A DNA stretch of 64,000 nucleotides from Afifella sp. IM 167 (GCF_020144925.1 NZ_NSLC01000007.1:186001-250000), one strand, 5' to 3'. Positions 1-9,428 are shown, numbered from the stretch's first letter. Translations and numbers: made by a program. The notes: generated from the letters alone by a model not told the origin.

Positions 1-1298
1 GCGAGGATCGCGTCGCTCGCCCCCTTGCGGAGCTCGCGCCCGTCCTTGAGGTCGGCGCCGGAAATGCGGGTCTGGGCGGTGAAGGGAATGGCGGCGGCGA
101 TGCGATCGTCGTGATCGATCTCTCGGCCGAGGCGCTTGCGGGCCAGGTCGACGATCGATTTTCCCTCCGGCGTCTCGTCCGCCACCGAAGCGAGATGGAC
201 GAGCTCGGCGAGGTGGCGTTCGTCGGTTCCTGAAAGCGGCAGGAAATCGTCGGCCATACGGTTGCCGAAGGTGATCGTGCCGGTCTTGTCGAGGAGGAGC
301 GTGTCGACGTCGCCCGCCGCCTCCACCGCCCGGCCGGACTTGGCAATGACATTGGCCTTCACCAGCCGGTCCATGCCGGCAATCCCGATCGCCGAGAGAA
401 GGCCTCCGATCGTCGTCGGGATCAGGGTGACGAGAAGCGCAATCAGGAAGGCCACCGGGACTATCGCCCCCGAATAGAGAAGGAAGGGCTCGAGCGTCGC
501 GGTGACGATCAGGAAGATGATGGTCATTCCGGCAAGCAGGATGCCGAGCGCGACCTCGTTCGGCGTCTTCTGCCGTTCCGCCCCCTCCACCAGAGCGATC
601 ATGCGGTCGAGAAACGTCTCGCCCGGCTTCGACGTCACCTTCACCTTGAGCCAGTCGGAAACGAGGCGCGTGCCGCCGGTGACGGCGGAGCGGTCGCCGC
701 CCGCCTCGCGGATGACGGGGGCGGATTCGCCGGTGATCGCCGATTCATCGACGGATGCGATGCCTTCGACGATCTCGCCATCCGCCGGAACGATATCTCC
801 CACTTCGACGAGGACGAGATCGCCCGGCTTCAGCGTCTGGCTGGAGACTGTCCGCGTCTCCGCCGCGTCGAGCGAGACGAGGAGCTTTGCGGGCGTTTCC
901 GTCTGCGTCGTGCGCAACGTATCGGCCCGGGCCTTGCCGCGGCCTTCCGCCATCGCCTCGGCAAAGGTGGCGAAATAGACCGTGAACCAGAGCCAGGCCG
1001 CAATCTGACCCATCACGGCGACCTCGCCTGCACCCGTCAGGAGGCCGCGGAGGAAAAGGAACGTGGAGAGCGCCGCCGCCACTTCCGTCACGAAGATAAC
1101 GGGGTTCTTCATCAGATGACGTGGGTCGAGCTTGACGAGGGCGACGCGCAACGCAGGCCCCATCACCTTGGTGTCGAAGAGGGAAATGTCAGGCTTTTTG
1201 CGCATCGCGCCTTGCCTTCTGACCGGGAGCTGACGGAGCGGGGCGCTGTGGGCGCTCGGGAGAGCGCCGCGGTTCGCGGAATGCAAAGAAGACGGCAT
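1..1298 (-). CDS. kdpB: Potassium-transporting P-type ATPase catalytic subunit KdpB (partial, runs off left edge)
   Basis: KdpB is the ATP-hydrolysing subunit of the high-affinity KdpFABC potassium pump in the inner membrane. About 432 codons are present, from the N-terminus through two membrane hairpins, the actuator motif TGES (in ITGESAPV) and the phosphorylation motif DKTGT (in LLLDKTGTITFG). The nucleotide-binding domain and C-terminus are missing at the window edge. The ATG at 1298 overlaps the kdpA stop as TGATG, so the two are probably translationally coupled. An in-frame ATG at 1205 (MRKKPDISLFD) starts closer to where most KdpB proteins begin and is a real alternative. kdpC and any kdpDE would lie further left. 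Confidence 0.95.
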   Translation of the reverse strand, partial: MPSSLHSANRGALPSAHSAPLRQLPVRRQGAMRKKPDISLFDTKVMGPALRVALVKLDPRHLMKNPVIFVTEVAAALSTFLFLRGLLTGAGEVAVMGQIAAWLWFTVYFATFAEAMAEGRGKARADTLRTTQTETPAKLLVSLDAAETRTVSSQTLKPGDLVLVEVGDIVPADGEIVEGIASVDESAITGESAPVIREAGGDRSAVTGGTRLVSDWLKVKVTSKPGETFLDRMIALVEGAERQKTPNEVALGILLAGMTIIFLIVTATLEPFLLYSGAIVPVAFLIALLVTLIPTTIGGLLSAIGIAGMDRLVKANVIAKSGRAVEAAGDVDTLLLDKTGTITFGNRMADDFLPLSGTDERHLAELVHLASVADETPEGKSIVDLARKRLGREIDHDDRIAAAIPFTAQTRISGADLKDGRELRKGASDAIL

Positions 1299-3019
1299 CA
1301 GAAGGTCTCCCCGGCGAGCATCGCCGTGTGTTCGGCGATCGGCCCAAGGGCGAGCGCCGGAAAGAAGGTGAGTCCGCCGAGGATGAGGACGACGGCGACG
1401 AGAAGCGTGACGAAGAGCGGCCCGTCGGTGGGGAAGGTGCCGGCGGAGGCGGCGAGCTTCTTCTTGGCCGCCAGAGAACCCGCGATCGCCAGCATCGGCA
1501 CGATGAAGGCATAGCGGCCGAGGAGCATGGCGATGCCGAGGAGCGTGTCGTGGAAGGGCGTGGCGGCCCCGAAGCCGGCAAAGGCGGAGCCGTTGTTGCC
1601 CGTCGCCGAGGAATAGGCGTAGAGGATCTCCGAAAGCCCATGGGGGCCCCGGTCCTGGACGGAGGCAAGCGCCATCGGGATCGTCGCGGCGGCTGCGCCG
1701 AAGACGAGGACGCCGAACGGCATCACCAGGAAGGCGATGACGGCGAGCTTCACCTCCTTCGCCTCGATCTTGCGGCCGAGATATTCAGGCGTTCTCCCGA
1801 CCATCAGCCCGGCGAGGAAGACCGTCAGCACGACGAAGGCGAGCATGCCGTAGAAGCCGGAGCCGACGCCGCCGAAGACCACCTCCCCCGTCTGGATGAG
1901 CAGCATCGGTGCGAAGGCTCCGAGCGGCGTGAAGCTGTCGTGCATGGAATTGACGGAGCCGTTGGAGGCGGCCGTGGTCGCCGTCGCCCAAAGCGCCGAT
2001 TCTCCGACGCCGAAGCGGACCTCCTTGCCCTCCATGTTGCCGGAGGCCTGGTCGATGGGGAGGTTCGCGAAGAGCGCGTTGCCTTCGCTTTCCGCCCCGT
2101 AGGTCAACGCCAGCGCGGCGAGGAAGAGAATGCCCATCGCCGCGAAGATCGCCACGCCCTGGCGCATGTCGCGTACCAGGCGGCCGAACATGAAGGTGAA
2201 GGCGGCCGGGACGAGAAGGATCGCCACCATCTCCGCGAAATTCGATAGCGGCGTCGGATTCTCGTAGGGCACGGCGGAATTGGCGTTGAAGAAGCCGCCG
2301 CCATTGGTGCCGAGCTGCTTGATGGCGATCTGCGCCGCCGCTGGTCCCTGCGGAATCGTCTGCCGTGCGCCCTCAAGGGTCGTCGCCTCCACGTAGGAGG
2401 AGAGGTTCTGCGGCACGCCCTGCCAGACGAGAAAGAGCGCGAAGAGGACCGATAGCGGCAGAAGCAGGTAGAGCGTTGCCCGGGTGAGATCGACCCAGAA
2501 ATTGCCGAGGCCGCGTGCCTCTGGTCCTGCTGTATCGCTTCCGGCGAAGCCCCGGATAACAGCCACACCGACGGCGATGCCCGTTGCCGCGGAGACGAAG
2601 TTCTGCACCGTCAGACCTGCCATCTGGCTCAGATACGAGAGCGTCGTCTCCCCGCCATAGGCCTGCCAGTTGGTGTTGGTGACGAAACTGACCGCCGTGT
2701 TGAAGGCGAGATCGGGAGAGAGGCCGGCGAAGCCCTCGGGGTTGAGAGGCAGGAAGCCCTGCAGGCGCAGCACGGCGTAAAGGATCAGCCAGCCGACGGC
2801 GTTGAAGGCGAGAGCGGCGGCGGCATAGCGCGTCCAGTGTTGGCTCGCCTGCGGATCGATGCCACCCGCGCGGTAGACGAGCCGCTCAACCGGGCCGAGG
2901 ACAGGCGTGAGGATTGTCCGTCCACCCTCGAACAGGCGGGCCATACAGAGCCCGAGCGGCCAGGCCAGCGCCACGACGACGACGCCGTAGACGATGAAGA
3001 GCAGGATATCGGAGGACAT
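1298..3019 (-). CDS. kdpA: Potassium-transporting ATPase potassium-binding subunit KdpA
   Basis: KdpA is the channel-like subunit that selects and carries K+ in the KdpFABC complex. The 573-residue protein has the normal family length and about ten hydrophobic segments. Filter-type loops typical of KdpA are visible: [35 protein letters not shown] and [12 protein letters not shown]. The gene lies between kdpF and kdpB on the minus strand and ends in a TGATG overlap with kdpB. The start at 3019 gives an N-terminal membrane helix directly ([20 protein letters not shown]), as expected. Confidence 0.97.
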   Translation of the reverse strand: MSSDILLFIVYGVVVVALAWPLGLCMARLFEGGRTILTPVLGPVERLVYRAGGIDPQASQHWTRYAAAALAFNAVGWLILYAVLRLQGFLPLNPEGFAGLSPDLAFNTAVSFVTNTNWQAYGGETTLSYLSQMAGLTVQNFVSAATGIAVGVAVIRGFAGSDTAGPEARGLGNFWVDLTRATLYLLLPLSVLFALFLVWQGVPQNLSSYVEATTLEGARQTIPQGPAAAQIAIKQLGTNGGGFFNANSAVPYENPTPLSNFAEMVAILLVPAAFTFMFGRLVRDMRQGVAIFAAMGILFLAALALTYGAESEGNALFANLPIDQASGNMEGKEVRFGVGESALWATATTAASNGSVNSMHDSFTPLGAFAPMLLIQTGEVVFGGVGSGFYGMLAFVVLTVFLAGLMVGRTPEYLGRKIEAKEVKLAVIAFLVMPFGVLVFGAAAATIPMALASVQDRGPHGLSEILYAYSSATGNNGSAFAGFGAATPFHDTLLGIAMLLGRYAFIVPMLAIAGSLAAKKKLAASAGTFPTDGPLFVTLLVAVVLILGGLTFFPALALGPIAEHTAMLAGETF

Positions 3020-3028
3020 CGCCGCGCC

Positions 3029-3118
3029 TCAGAGCTTTTCGGGATTGAGGAGCGCCCAGACGAGATAGGCGAGAAGGGCGAGCGCGACGAGGCCGCCGAG
3101 AACGAGATCGAGAACCAT
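3029..3118 (-). CDS. kdpF: KdpF small subunit of potassium-transporting ATPase
   Basis: This 29-residue single-span peptide begins MVLDLVLGG and ends LLNPEKL. The short hydrophobic helix followed by a Leu-xx-Pro-Glu-(K/R)-(L/F) tail is the hallmark of KdpF, which stabilises the Kdp complex. It sits 9 bases upstream of kdpA in the same orientation, the standard operon position. Confidence 0.88.
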   Translation of the reverse strand: MVLDLVLGGLVALALLAYLVWALLNPEKL

Positions 3119-3122
3119 CGCT

Positions 3123-3206
3123 TTAAAGCCTCTCGATGAGGCGGAGCGACAGTGCCGCCGCCGCGAAGAAGCCGAGAGCGAGACCGATAAAGAGGGCGTC
3201 GAGCAT
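3123..3206 (-). CDS. Small membrane peptide upstream of kdpF (27 aa)
   Basis: A 27-codon ORF starts at ATG 3206 behind a GGAGATGAA stretch and stops 4 bases before kdpF. The peptide is one hydrophobic helix flanked by MLDALF and a basic LRLIERL tail. Position and spacing suggest it is the first cistron of the kdp operon. Short unannotated membrane ORFs in this place are, as I recall, common in other kdp operons, but I know of no assigned function. Confidence 0.55.
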   Translation of the reverse strand: MLDALFIGLALGFFAAAALSLRLIERL

Positions 3207-3756
3207 TTCATCTCCATCACCGGAAGGGTCCCGGAGGATGGGAGCGCAGGGCATAAACGCGCCATTCGCGTTTCGGCCGGATCGCATCAACGAGGCGTAA
3301 ATGGCGAGGCTGCCGGGCGAAAAGCGACGGAACGCTTGGCTGACGGACGAGGTCGTCCTCAGCTTTGTGGACGATTGGGACGCCTTGTGGAAAACTCGCG
3401 CTCCGTCAGCGCAACCGTCCGTACCCGGCGCAACGGGCCGGCAGTCAGGCCGATCCAAAGCCGGGAGAACGCTGGACTCTCGGTCGCCCGAAGGCCCGGA
3501 CAGCTGCCATCCGCGCTACTTCAGCTTCGCCCTCGGGCGGCTGAAGCGAGAAGACGAAGCCTCGGCGTCAAGATGCACACAATGCATGCCGCTCGGTCTA
3601 CTATGGGCGCGGCACCTGCCCCAACGGTGATACTTTAGTACCCCTAAAGGACAGGGTCGCGGACCTAGGTCCAACTGCCCCCCTCTAGATGCTCCCGCTA
3701 GATTTGGTCGATCGCAAGCACCCAGCCGATCGGAGACAAGCGATGGGAGGTTGCAG
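3207..3756. promoter_or_regulatory. Intergenic region between divergent kdp operon and polysaccharide locus, with inverted repeats
   Basis: No convincing gene is seen in these 550 bases. The part near the polysaccharide locus holds two dyads: CTTTAG-N5-CTAAAG at 3633-3649 and the perfect palindrome GGACCTAGGTCC at 3661-3672. Both lie about 85-125 bases upstream of the WecA-like start and could bind a regulator. Which protein would bind them is unknown. Confidence 0.35.
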
Positions 3757-4824
3757 ATGGCAGCGGCACTGGAGCAGATGTTCAATGCCTTCTTTCTATC
3801 GGCCCTTCTGATCTTGTGGCTGCGCGGAGCCGCGCCCGCGCTTGGCCTTGTCGATCGCCCGGACCTGCGAAAGCAGCATGACGGAATCGTGCCGCTCTGC
3901 GGCGGGATCGGAATCTTCTTCGGCGCCGGCCTGCCTGCGCTGATGCTGCCGGAGCCGTTGAGGATACACGGCCATGTCCTGCTCGGCCTGGGACTGCTGC
4001 TCCTCGTCGGCGCAGCCGACGATCGCTGGTGCCTGCCACCATGGCCGCGCCTGCTCAGCCAAACGCTCGCGGCGGCAATCCTGATCTGGCCGCTCACCGC
4101 GGGCCGCGTGGAACTCGGCTTCCCGCCCCCGTCGGCAGTCGAGATGCTGATGCCGCCCATCCTTCTCGTCTTCGCCGTCGGCACGATGAACAGCTTCAAC
4201 ATGATGGACGGGATCGACGGGCTGGCCGGCACCGCCGGGCTCGCCGCGCTGCTGTGGCTGACGCTCATCGCTTCGCATTTCGACCGTGCGGACCTTGTCG
4301 CCCAATCGCTCGTCCTCCTTTCCGCCTTGCTCGCTTTCATCGCCTTCAACCTCCGCCATCCCTGGCGCAGCCGCGCCAGTGTCTTTCTGGGAGACGCTGG
4401 CAGCGTGACGCTCGGCGGGGCGATTGCGTGGCTGGTAATAGCCTTGGCGACGGGGCCAGAATACGCGGCGCTGCCCGGCCTCCTTTGGGTGGTCGCCCTG
4501 CCCTCCGCCGAGACGCTGAGCCTCATCGTGCGCCGTATCCGCCGGGGACGCAGCCCGCTGTTGCCGGATCGCGAGCACCTCCACCACCTGCTGATCGACA
4601 ACGGCGTCTCTCCCGCCGGCGCGACGGGCCTGATCGCGCTTGCCTCGGCCCTCTGCGGCGGGATCGGCTGGATCGCTATCGTCTCCGGCGCGCCCTCTCC
4701 CCTCGTGATGGCCGGTCTTGCGGTACCGATCGCCGCCCATGCCTGGGTGATCAGGCGTCTCAGCCGTCCGCGTGACGTCCTCGCTGCGCTGCCACAGGGC
4801 GTCACGACACCCGCGGCCGAGTGA
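3757..4824 (+). CDS. WecA/MraY-family undecaprenyl-phosphate sugar-1-phosphate transferase
   Basis: This integral membrane enzyme should transfer a (N-acetyl)hexosamine-1-phosphate from a UDP-sugar to undecaprenyl phosphate, the first step in building a lipid-linked repeat unit. Family motifs are clear: DDR in GAADDRWCLPPWPRL, the aspartate-rich loop NSFNMMDGIDGLAG, FLGDAGS and the HLHHLL loop near the C-terminus. About ten hydrophobic segments cover the 355 residues. ATG 3757 was chosen because GGGAGG lies six bases upstream; an in-frame TTG two codons earlier is less likely. It opens a plus-strand run with the next four genes, with overlapping or very short junctions. Confidence 0.9.
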   Translation: MAAALEQMFNAFFLSALLILWLRGAAPALGLVDRPDLRKQHDGIVPLCGGIGIFFGAGLPALMLPEPLRIHGHVLLGLGLLLLVGAADDRWCLPPWPRLLSQTLAAAILIWPLTAGRVELGFPPPSAVEMLMPPILLVFAVGTMNSFNMMDGIDGLAGTAGLAALLWLTLIASHFDRADLVAQSLVLLSALLAFIAFNLRHPWRSRASVFLGDAGSVTLGGAIAWLVIALATGPEYAALPGLLWVVALPSAETLSLIVRRIRRGRSPLLPDREHLHHLLIDNGVSPAGATGLIALASALCGGIGWIAIVSGAPSPLVMAGLAVPIAAHAWVIRRLSRPRDVLAALPQGVTTPAAE

Positions 4825-4838
4825 GGCGGGCAGAAGCG

Positions 4839-5732
4839 ATGACCGTCCGCGAACCGCCACTTTCCACTCTCGCCGCCGAGCCTTTAGCGCGCGTCGGAAA
4901 GAACGCCTCGGTGCTGATCCTCACGCTCAACGAGGAAGCGAACCTGCCGGCATGCCTGGAGGCGGTGTCCTGGAGCGACGACATCGTCGTGCTCGATTCC
5001 TTCAGCACCGACCGCACTGTCGAGATCGCCCGGAAGGCGGGCGCGCGGGTCTTCCAGCGCGAGCACGATTCGGAGCTCGGGCAGCGGAACTACGGCCTCT
5101 CCAGCATCCCGTTCAGGAACGAGTGGGTCTACATGCCCGATGCGGATGAGGTCACCACGCCCGAGCTGCGGGAGGAGATCCTTTCCGTCGTGCGCGATCC
5201 GGGCCGGCCCGAGGCCGCCTTCCGCGTCCGCTTCAAGGTCATGTTCATGGGCCGGTGGATCAAGCACAGCTCGCTCTATCCGACCTGGGTGGTGCGGCTC
5301 GTGCGGCCGCGGCATGTGCGCTTCGAGCGGGCGTTCCACACGGCCTGCTTCGGCGAGGGCCCGGAAGGGCAGCTGAGCTCGCACTTCCTGCACTACAGCT
5401 TCAACAAGGGGATGAATGCCTGGTACGAGAAGCACAACCGCTACTCCTGGCACGAGGCGCAGGAAGCGCTGGAGTTCCGGCTCACGCACAGGCCTGATTT
5501 TGCCGGGCTTTTCAGCCAGGACCCGCGCCGGCGGCGGCAGGCACTGAAGCGCCTGACCTACTGGATGCCGTTCCGGCCGGCTCTCCGCTTTTTCTACATG
5601 TATCTGTTCCGGCTCGGCTTCCTCGACGGCGCCGCCGGCCTGACCTACTGCCGGCTGATCGCCGTCTACGAGCATATGATCGTCGTCAAGATGGCCGAGC
5701 TTCGCCGCCGCCAGAAGGGCCTTCCGGTATGA
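4839..5732 (+). CDS. Glycosyltransferase family 2 (WaaE/KdtX-like)
   Basis: A GT-A-fold glycosyltransferase that probably adds a sugar to the lipid-linked repeat unit at the inner face of the membrane. The N-terminal domain reads VLILTLNEEANLPACLEAV, then a D-S-F-S-T-D-R-T segment and QRNYGL, and carries the metal-binding MPDADE in place of the usual DxD. This set matches the WaaE/KdtX branch of GT2. The last 100 residues are aromatic and basic. ATG 4839 sits behind a purine-rich stretch; a GTG at 4821 overlapping the previous stop is the alternative. It overlaps the next gene by four bases (ATGA). Confidence 0.85.
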   Translation: MTVREPPLSTLAAEPLARVGKNASVLILTLNEEANLPACLEAVSWSDDIVVLDSFSTDRTVEIARKAGARVFQREHDSELGQRNYGLSSIPFRNEWVYMPDADEVTTPELREEILSVVRDPGRPEAAFRVRFKVMFMGRWIKHSSLYPTWVVRLVRPRHVRFERAFHTACFGEGPEGQLSSHFLHYSFNKGMNAWYEKHNRYSWHEAQEALEFRLTHRPDFAGLFSQDPRRRRQALKRLTYWMPFRPALRFFYMYLFRLGFLDGAAGLTYCRLIAVYEHMIVVKMAELRRRQKGLPV

Positions 5733-6391
5733 CCGACATGTTCGGCTCCTGGCTTGCGGCGGCGGGCGGCCTCGGCCCCCTCCTCGCGACAGGTTTCGCC
5801 GCGCAGCTCGTGGCTGCCCTCGCCGCGACCGCCATCCTGGCAAGCCCGGCGATCCTCGGCGTGCCGGAGGGGCCGATCTCCGGGGCGGATGCGCTCGTGA
5901 TCCTCGGCGGTGACGGGCCGGCCCGCGCCGACAAGGCGATCGACCTGTGGCGCGCCGGCGCAGCACACGCCGTCCTGGTCAGCGGCGACGGGGACTGCCG
6001 CTCCATCCGCCAGGCCCTCGTCACGGCCGGCCTGCCCTCGCGCGCCATCACGCTCGAATGCCGCTCCGGCAGCACCTGGGAGAACGCCGCCTTCTCGGCT
6101 CCCTTCCTTCAGGCCATGGGAGCCCGCAAGGCGCTCCTCGTCACAAGCTGGTTCCACGAACGCCGGGCGCTGGCGCGGTTTCGCCGCGAAGCCCCCTGCA
6201 TCGCCTGGCGCGCCGCGAGCACCCCGCCGCCGACATCCATCCTGGAGCTACTGACGGGCCCGTACGCGATCCCGGTGCTCAAGGAATATCCGAAAGTCCT
6301 CGCCTATGCCGCGCGAGACTGGTGGCAGACGACTTTCGCCGCGGCGCCGACTCCCGCTCCGGCCTGCCAGCTGCAAGGAGCGAGGCGGTGA
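5729..6391 (+). CDS. YdcF-like DUF218 membrane protein
   Basis: A 220-residue protein with an N-terminal hydrophobic helix and a DUF218 domain: ALVILGGDGPARADKAIDLW, LVSGDG, the S-T-W-E-N-A segment and LLVTSWFHERRA. DUF218/YdcF-type proteins occur in polysaccharide and envelope loci (for example the ElyC/SanA group), but their chemistry is poorly defined. The ATG overlaps the upstream glycosyltransferase stop (ATGA) and its own stop overlaps the next GTG start (GTGA), so it is made as part of the locus. A role in undecaprenyl-phosphate or glycan handling is inference. Confidence 0.8.
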   Translation: MTDMFGSWLAAAGGLGPLLATGFAAQLVAALAATAILASPAILGVPEGPISGADALVILGGDGPARADKAIDLWRAGAAHAVLVSGDGDCRSIRQALVTAGLPSRAITLECRSGSTWENAAFSAPFLQAMGARKALLVTSWFHERRALARFRREAPCIAWRAASTPPPTSILELLTGPYAIPVLKEYPKVLAYAARDWWQTTFAAAPTPAPACQLQGARR

Positions 6392-7656
6392 ACTCGGCCC
6401 TGACGGCGCTGCTCGTGCTCCTCACGGCCGCGTTCCTTGCGCAGGGCTTCTATCGCCCCCGCAGGTTCTATGAGTTTCCGTTCCAGGCCGGCGCGATGCT
6501 TTTCACCTTCCTGCTTCCGCAGCTGCCCGGCATCCTGGGCGATCCATCCGTTCCAGAGGCCGACTTTACCCGTGCGCTCGGCTTTGCGATCGTCTGCCTG
6601 CTCCTCCTGCAGATCGGCTGGACGAGGGGCCAGAAGCCGCTCGGCATCTTCCGCCAGGCATTCGACGAGCGTCGTCTCCTGCAGGCGGCGGGAATCCTCT
6701 CCCTCGTTGGAGCCTCGTTCTACTACCGCCTCAGCCACCTTCCCGGCGAACTGGTCGTCGGCGTGCAGGTGACCGGTCTCCCCGTCGTTTATCTCTTCTT
6801 CGCGCGGCTGATGACCTACGGGCTCGTGATTGCGTTTCTCTGCTTCGCGCGGCGCCCGTCCTGGCCAGCGGCGATCGTGATCGCTTTCGACCTGTTCTTC
6901 TACCTCGAGCGCATCGTCATCACAGGCAAGCGCGCCGAGGCGACCGAGCTCACGATGATCGTGCTGCTTTCCTTGTGGTTCCATCGCGGATGGGTCGTGC
7001 CGCGCTGGGTCGTCACGCTCGGGCTCGTTGCCGGGCTGATCGCCACCAGCAGCATGGGCGACTACCGGCAGGTGACGCGCGCCAATGACGGCCCTGTCGC
7101 CTCCGAGATCATGGCCATCGACATCTTTGACAACTTCAACACCCTCCTGCGCGACGGAGGCGAAGAGATGCGCAACGCCATCAAGCGCCTCAGCGACAAG
7201 AGCCGGGATCTGGAGCTCGACTTCGGCAGCCTGCACTGGAATGCGCTCGTCTTCAATTTCGTCCCGGCGCAGCTCGTCGGTCAGGACGTCAAGAACTCGC
7301 TGATGATCAATCTCCCGCCGCCGGCACGCGGCTACGAGCCGCTGACCGGCACAACCGAGATGGGATTTTCCGATGCGTTCCAGTCGTTCTGGTACTTCGG
7401 CGCGCTGGAGTTCTTCCTCATCGCCTGGCTGCTCGCGCGTATTTTCGCCTCGGCGCGGGAAGGCTGGGCGAGCGCCCAGATCTTCTACATCCTCAGCATC
7501 GTGCCGGCGACGCATGCGATCTCCCATGTCACGAACTGGGTCCTGCAGGTCTGGGTCCATATGACGGTCTTTCTGGTACCCGTCCTGCTCTACGCGGCAG
7601 TGAAGCGGCCTGAGGCGCTCCCCTCCGAGCCCGTGCCGGCCGCCGCCCCGTCCTGA
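6388..7656 (+). CDS. Polytopic membrane protein, candidate Wzy-type polysaccharide polymerase
   Basis: A 422-residue protein with about ten to twelve hydrophobic segments and one large soluble loop near residues 230-320, the general layout of O-antigen/EPS polymerases. Wzy proteins share little sequence, so the call rests on topology and locus content: the locus already has a WecA-like initiator, a flippase and an ExoP-like copolymerase, and no other gene fits the polymerase role. The GTG start at 6388 overlaps the preceding TGA (GTGA) and has AGGAGCGAGG just upstream. Longer upstream reading is out of the operon pattern and was discarded. Confidence 0.65.
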   Translation: MNSALTALLVLLTAAFLAQGFYRPRRFYEFPFQAGAMLFTFLLPQLPGILGDPSVPEADFTRALGFAIVCLLLLQIGWTRGQKPLGIFRQAFDERRLLQAAGILSLVGASFYYRLSHLPGELVVGVQVTGLPVVYLFFARLMTYGLVIAFLCFARRPSWPAAIVIAFDLFFYLERIVITGKRAEATELTMIVLLSLWFHRGWVVPRWVVTLGLVAGLIATSSMGDYRQVTRANDGPVASEIMAIDIFDNFNTLLRDGGEEMRNAIKRLSDKSRDLELDFGSLHWNALVFNFVPAQLVGQDVKNSLMINLPPPARGYEPLTGTTEMGFSDAFQSFWYFGALEFFLIAWLLARIFASAREGWASAQIFYILSIVPATHAISHVTNWVLQVWVHMTVFLVPVLLYAAVKRPEALPSEPVPAAAPS

Positions 7657-7679
7657 AACCTTTGATTGGAGAAGAGCCG

Positions 7680-8294
7680 ATGCATTCCCGCTTTTCCGAT
7701 CCCGCCAGCCCCCTGCGCGGCGCGGCGCTCCCCAAGCTCGGCGGCCCGACATTTCCGCTTTCGGACCGCCTGAAGCGGCTCGGCTGGTCCCTCTCCTGGC
7801 TGCTCCTGGCCCGCTGGACGCCGCCCCAGTTCCTGCCGCTGCGCCGCGCGCTGCTCCGGCTCTACGGCGCGCGTCTCCACCCCACCGCCAACATCCGCTC
7901 AAGCGCGAAGATCTGGTGGCCCGCACATCTGGAAATGGGGCCGCATGCTTCGCTCGGCCCCGGCGTCATCTGCTACAACGTCGCGCCTGTCGTGATCGAG
8001 GCCGATGCCGACGTCTCCCAGCGCGCCCATCTTTGCACCGCCAGCCACGACATCTCCGATCCGACCTTTCCGCTCGTCTCCTGCCCGATCACGGTGAGGC
8101 GGCGGGCCTGGGTGGCGGCCGAGGCATTCGTCGGCCCCGGTGTGGTGGTCGGACGTGGCGCGGTGCTCGCGGCGCGGGCGGTCACGGTTCGCGACCTCGA
8201 TGACTGGACGGTCTACGCCGGCAATCCCGCCCGCCCGGTGGGCACGCGGCCGGTCCTGGAGGCAGCCCCCGCCGACGCGCAGAGCGCGGCATAG
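7680..8294 (+). CDS. WcaF-like hexapeptide-repeat acetyltransferase
   Basis: A 204-residue left-handed beta-helix acyltransferase, probably acetylating a sugar of the exported glycan. The turns are visible in NIRSSAKIWWPAHLEMG, ASLGPGVICYNV, IEADADVSQRAHLCTASHD and AEAFVGPGVVVGRGAVLAAR, ending in YAGNPARPVG. The HLCTASHD segment resembles colanic-acid acetyltransferase WcaF. GGAGAAGAG lies just before ATG 7680. Its last 82 bases overlap the 3' end of the convergent glycosyltransferase gene. Confidence 0.85.
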   Translation: MHSRFSDPASPLRGAALPKLGGPTFPLSDRLKRLGWSLSWLLLARWTPPQFLPLRRALLRLYGARLHPTANIRSSAKIWWPAHLEMGPHASLGPGVICYNVAPVVIEADADVSQRAHLCTASHDISDPTFPLVSCPITVRRRAWVAAEAFVGPGVVVGRGAVLAARAVTVRDLDDWTVYAGNPARPVGTRPVLEAAPADAQSAA

Positions 8295-9427
8295 CGAGAG
8301 GCGAAACGGCCCGCGATCTCTGCCCAGTCGAAGCGCTCCGCGGCGAGCCGGCGTGCCTGGCCGCCCATTTCGGCGCGTCGGTCGTCCGACATGGAGAAGA
8401 GCTGACGCAATCCGCGCTCGATGCCTGCCTCGTCCGCGCCGATCTCGATCGCCGCGCCGGCGGCGAAGCCTTCCGGCAGATTGCATTGGCGCGTCATCAA
8501 GACCGGCAGGCCGGCGGCAAATGCCTCCAGAACCGCCATCGGCAGACCCTCGCTGACGGAGGGAAGCACGAAGGCATCGGCGCTTGCATAGGAGGCGGCG
8601 CGCGCCGGTCCGTAGGCCGCACCCGCCAGCAGGATGCCGGTCTCTTCGGCGGAGCCGGCGAGTTCGCGCAGCCTGTTCTCATACTCACCGGCGGCCGGCC
8701 CGACGATGACGAGACGCCAGGGCGAGCCCGCAGGCCGCGCCCTCGACCAGGCGTGCGCGAGCTCCACCACGCGCTTCTTCGGCGTGATCCGCCCGAGGAA
8801 GAGGAGGATGCGCGCGCCCTCACCGAACCGGCGCCGCCAATCCGCCACATCCTGCGACGGGAGGGCTGCGACGCCATTGGGAACGACGAACGTGTCGATG
8901 TTCAGGCCGAGCGCGGAGATCGCCGCCCGCTCCGCCTCGCAGAGCGCATGCAGGCAGGCGGCGCCGGCGAGATGCCGGCGCTCGAAGAGCTGCCAGGCGA
9001 TCCGCTTCTTCCACGCGCTGTTTGCCAGCGCCCAGGGATCGAGCATGCCGTGCGGGCTGACCAGATAGGGGCGCCCGGTTCGCCGCGCCCATTGCCGGAC
9101 GGCGACAGAGGGATGCATCCACAGCCCGTGAACGTGGACGAGATCGAAGCCGCGTTGCTCCAGCAACCGCGCCAGATCGGGCGCGTAGCCGAAGCTTGCC
9201 GGCCCGCGTGCCTCCAGGAGGTGCACGGGCAGCCCGGCGAAGTCGCGTGGGCGCCGATCCGGCTCGCGCAGACTGACAATCTCGACATGAACGCCGCGCT
9301 CGGCGCTGAGAGCGAGCGCCAGCGAGCGCACCGCCTCGCTGACGCCGCCGCTCGCTTCGGCGACGGAGCCCAGCAACATGGCGACGCGCAACGAGCCTGT
9401 CGGGCGGTGGGGGGCGAGCCCGGCCAT
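8213..9427 (-). CDS. Glycosyltransferase family 4
   Basis: A 404-residue GT-B retaining glycosyltransferase. The N-terminal Rossmann domain has ASGGVSEAVRSLALAL and the acceptor-side SPHGMLDPWAL. The C-terminal domain has ILLFLGRITPKKRVVEL and the E-x7-E region PSVSEGLPMAVLEAFAAGLPV. ATG 9427 follows the stop of the upstream gene by one base (TGACATG). It is the last of three consecutive minus-strand glycosyltransferase genes, which should be cotranscribed. Donor and acceptor sugars cannot be read from the sequence. Confidence 0.88.
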   Translation of the reverse strand: MAGLAPHRPTGSLRVAMLLGSVAEASGGVSEAVRSLALALSAERGVHVEIVSLREPDRRPRDFAGLPVHLLEARGPASFGYAPDLARLLEQRGFDLVHVHGLWMHPSVAVRQWARRTGRPYLVSPHGMLDPWALANSAWKKRIAWQLFERRHLAGAACLHALCEAERAAISALGLNIDTFVVPNGVAALPSQDVADWRRRFGEGARILLFLGRITPKKRVVELAHAWSRARPAGSPWRLVIVGPAAGEYENRLRELAGSAEETGILLAGAAYGPARAASYASADAFVLPSVSEGLPMAVLEAFAAGLPVLMTRQCNLPEGFAAGAAIEIGADEAGIERGLRQLFSMSDDRRAEMGGQARRLAAERFDWAEIAGRFASRYAALCASAGAASRTGRVPTGRAGLPA

Positions 9428-9428
9428 G

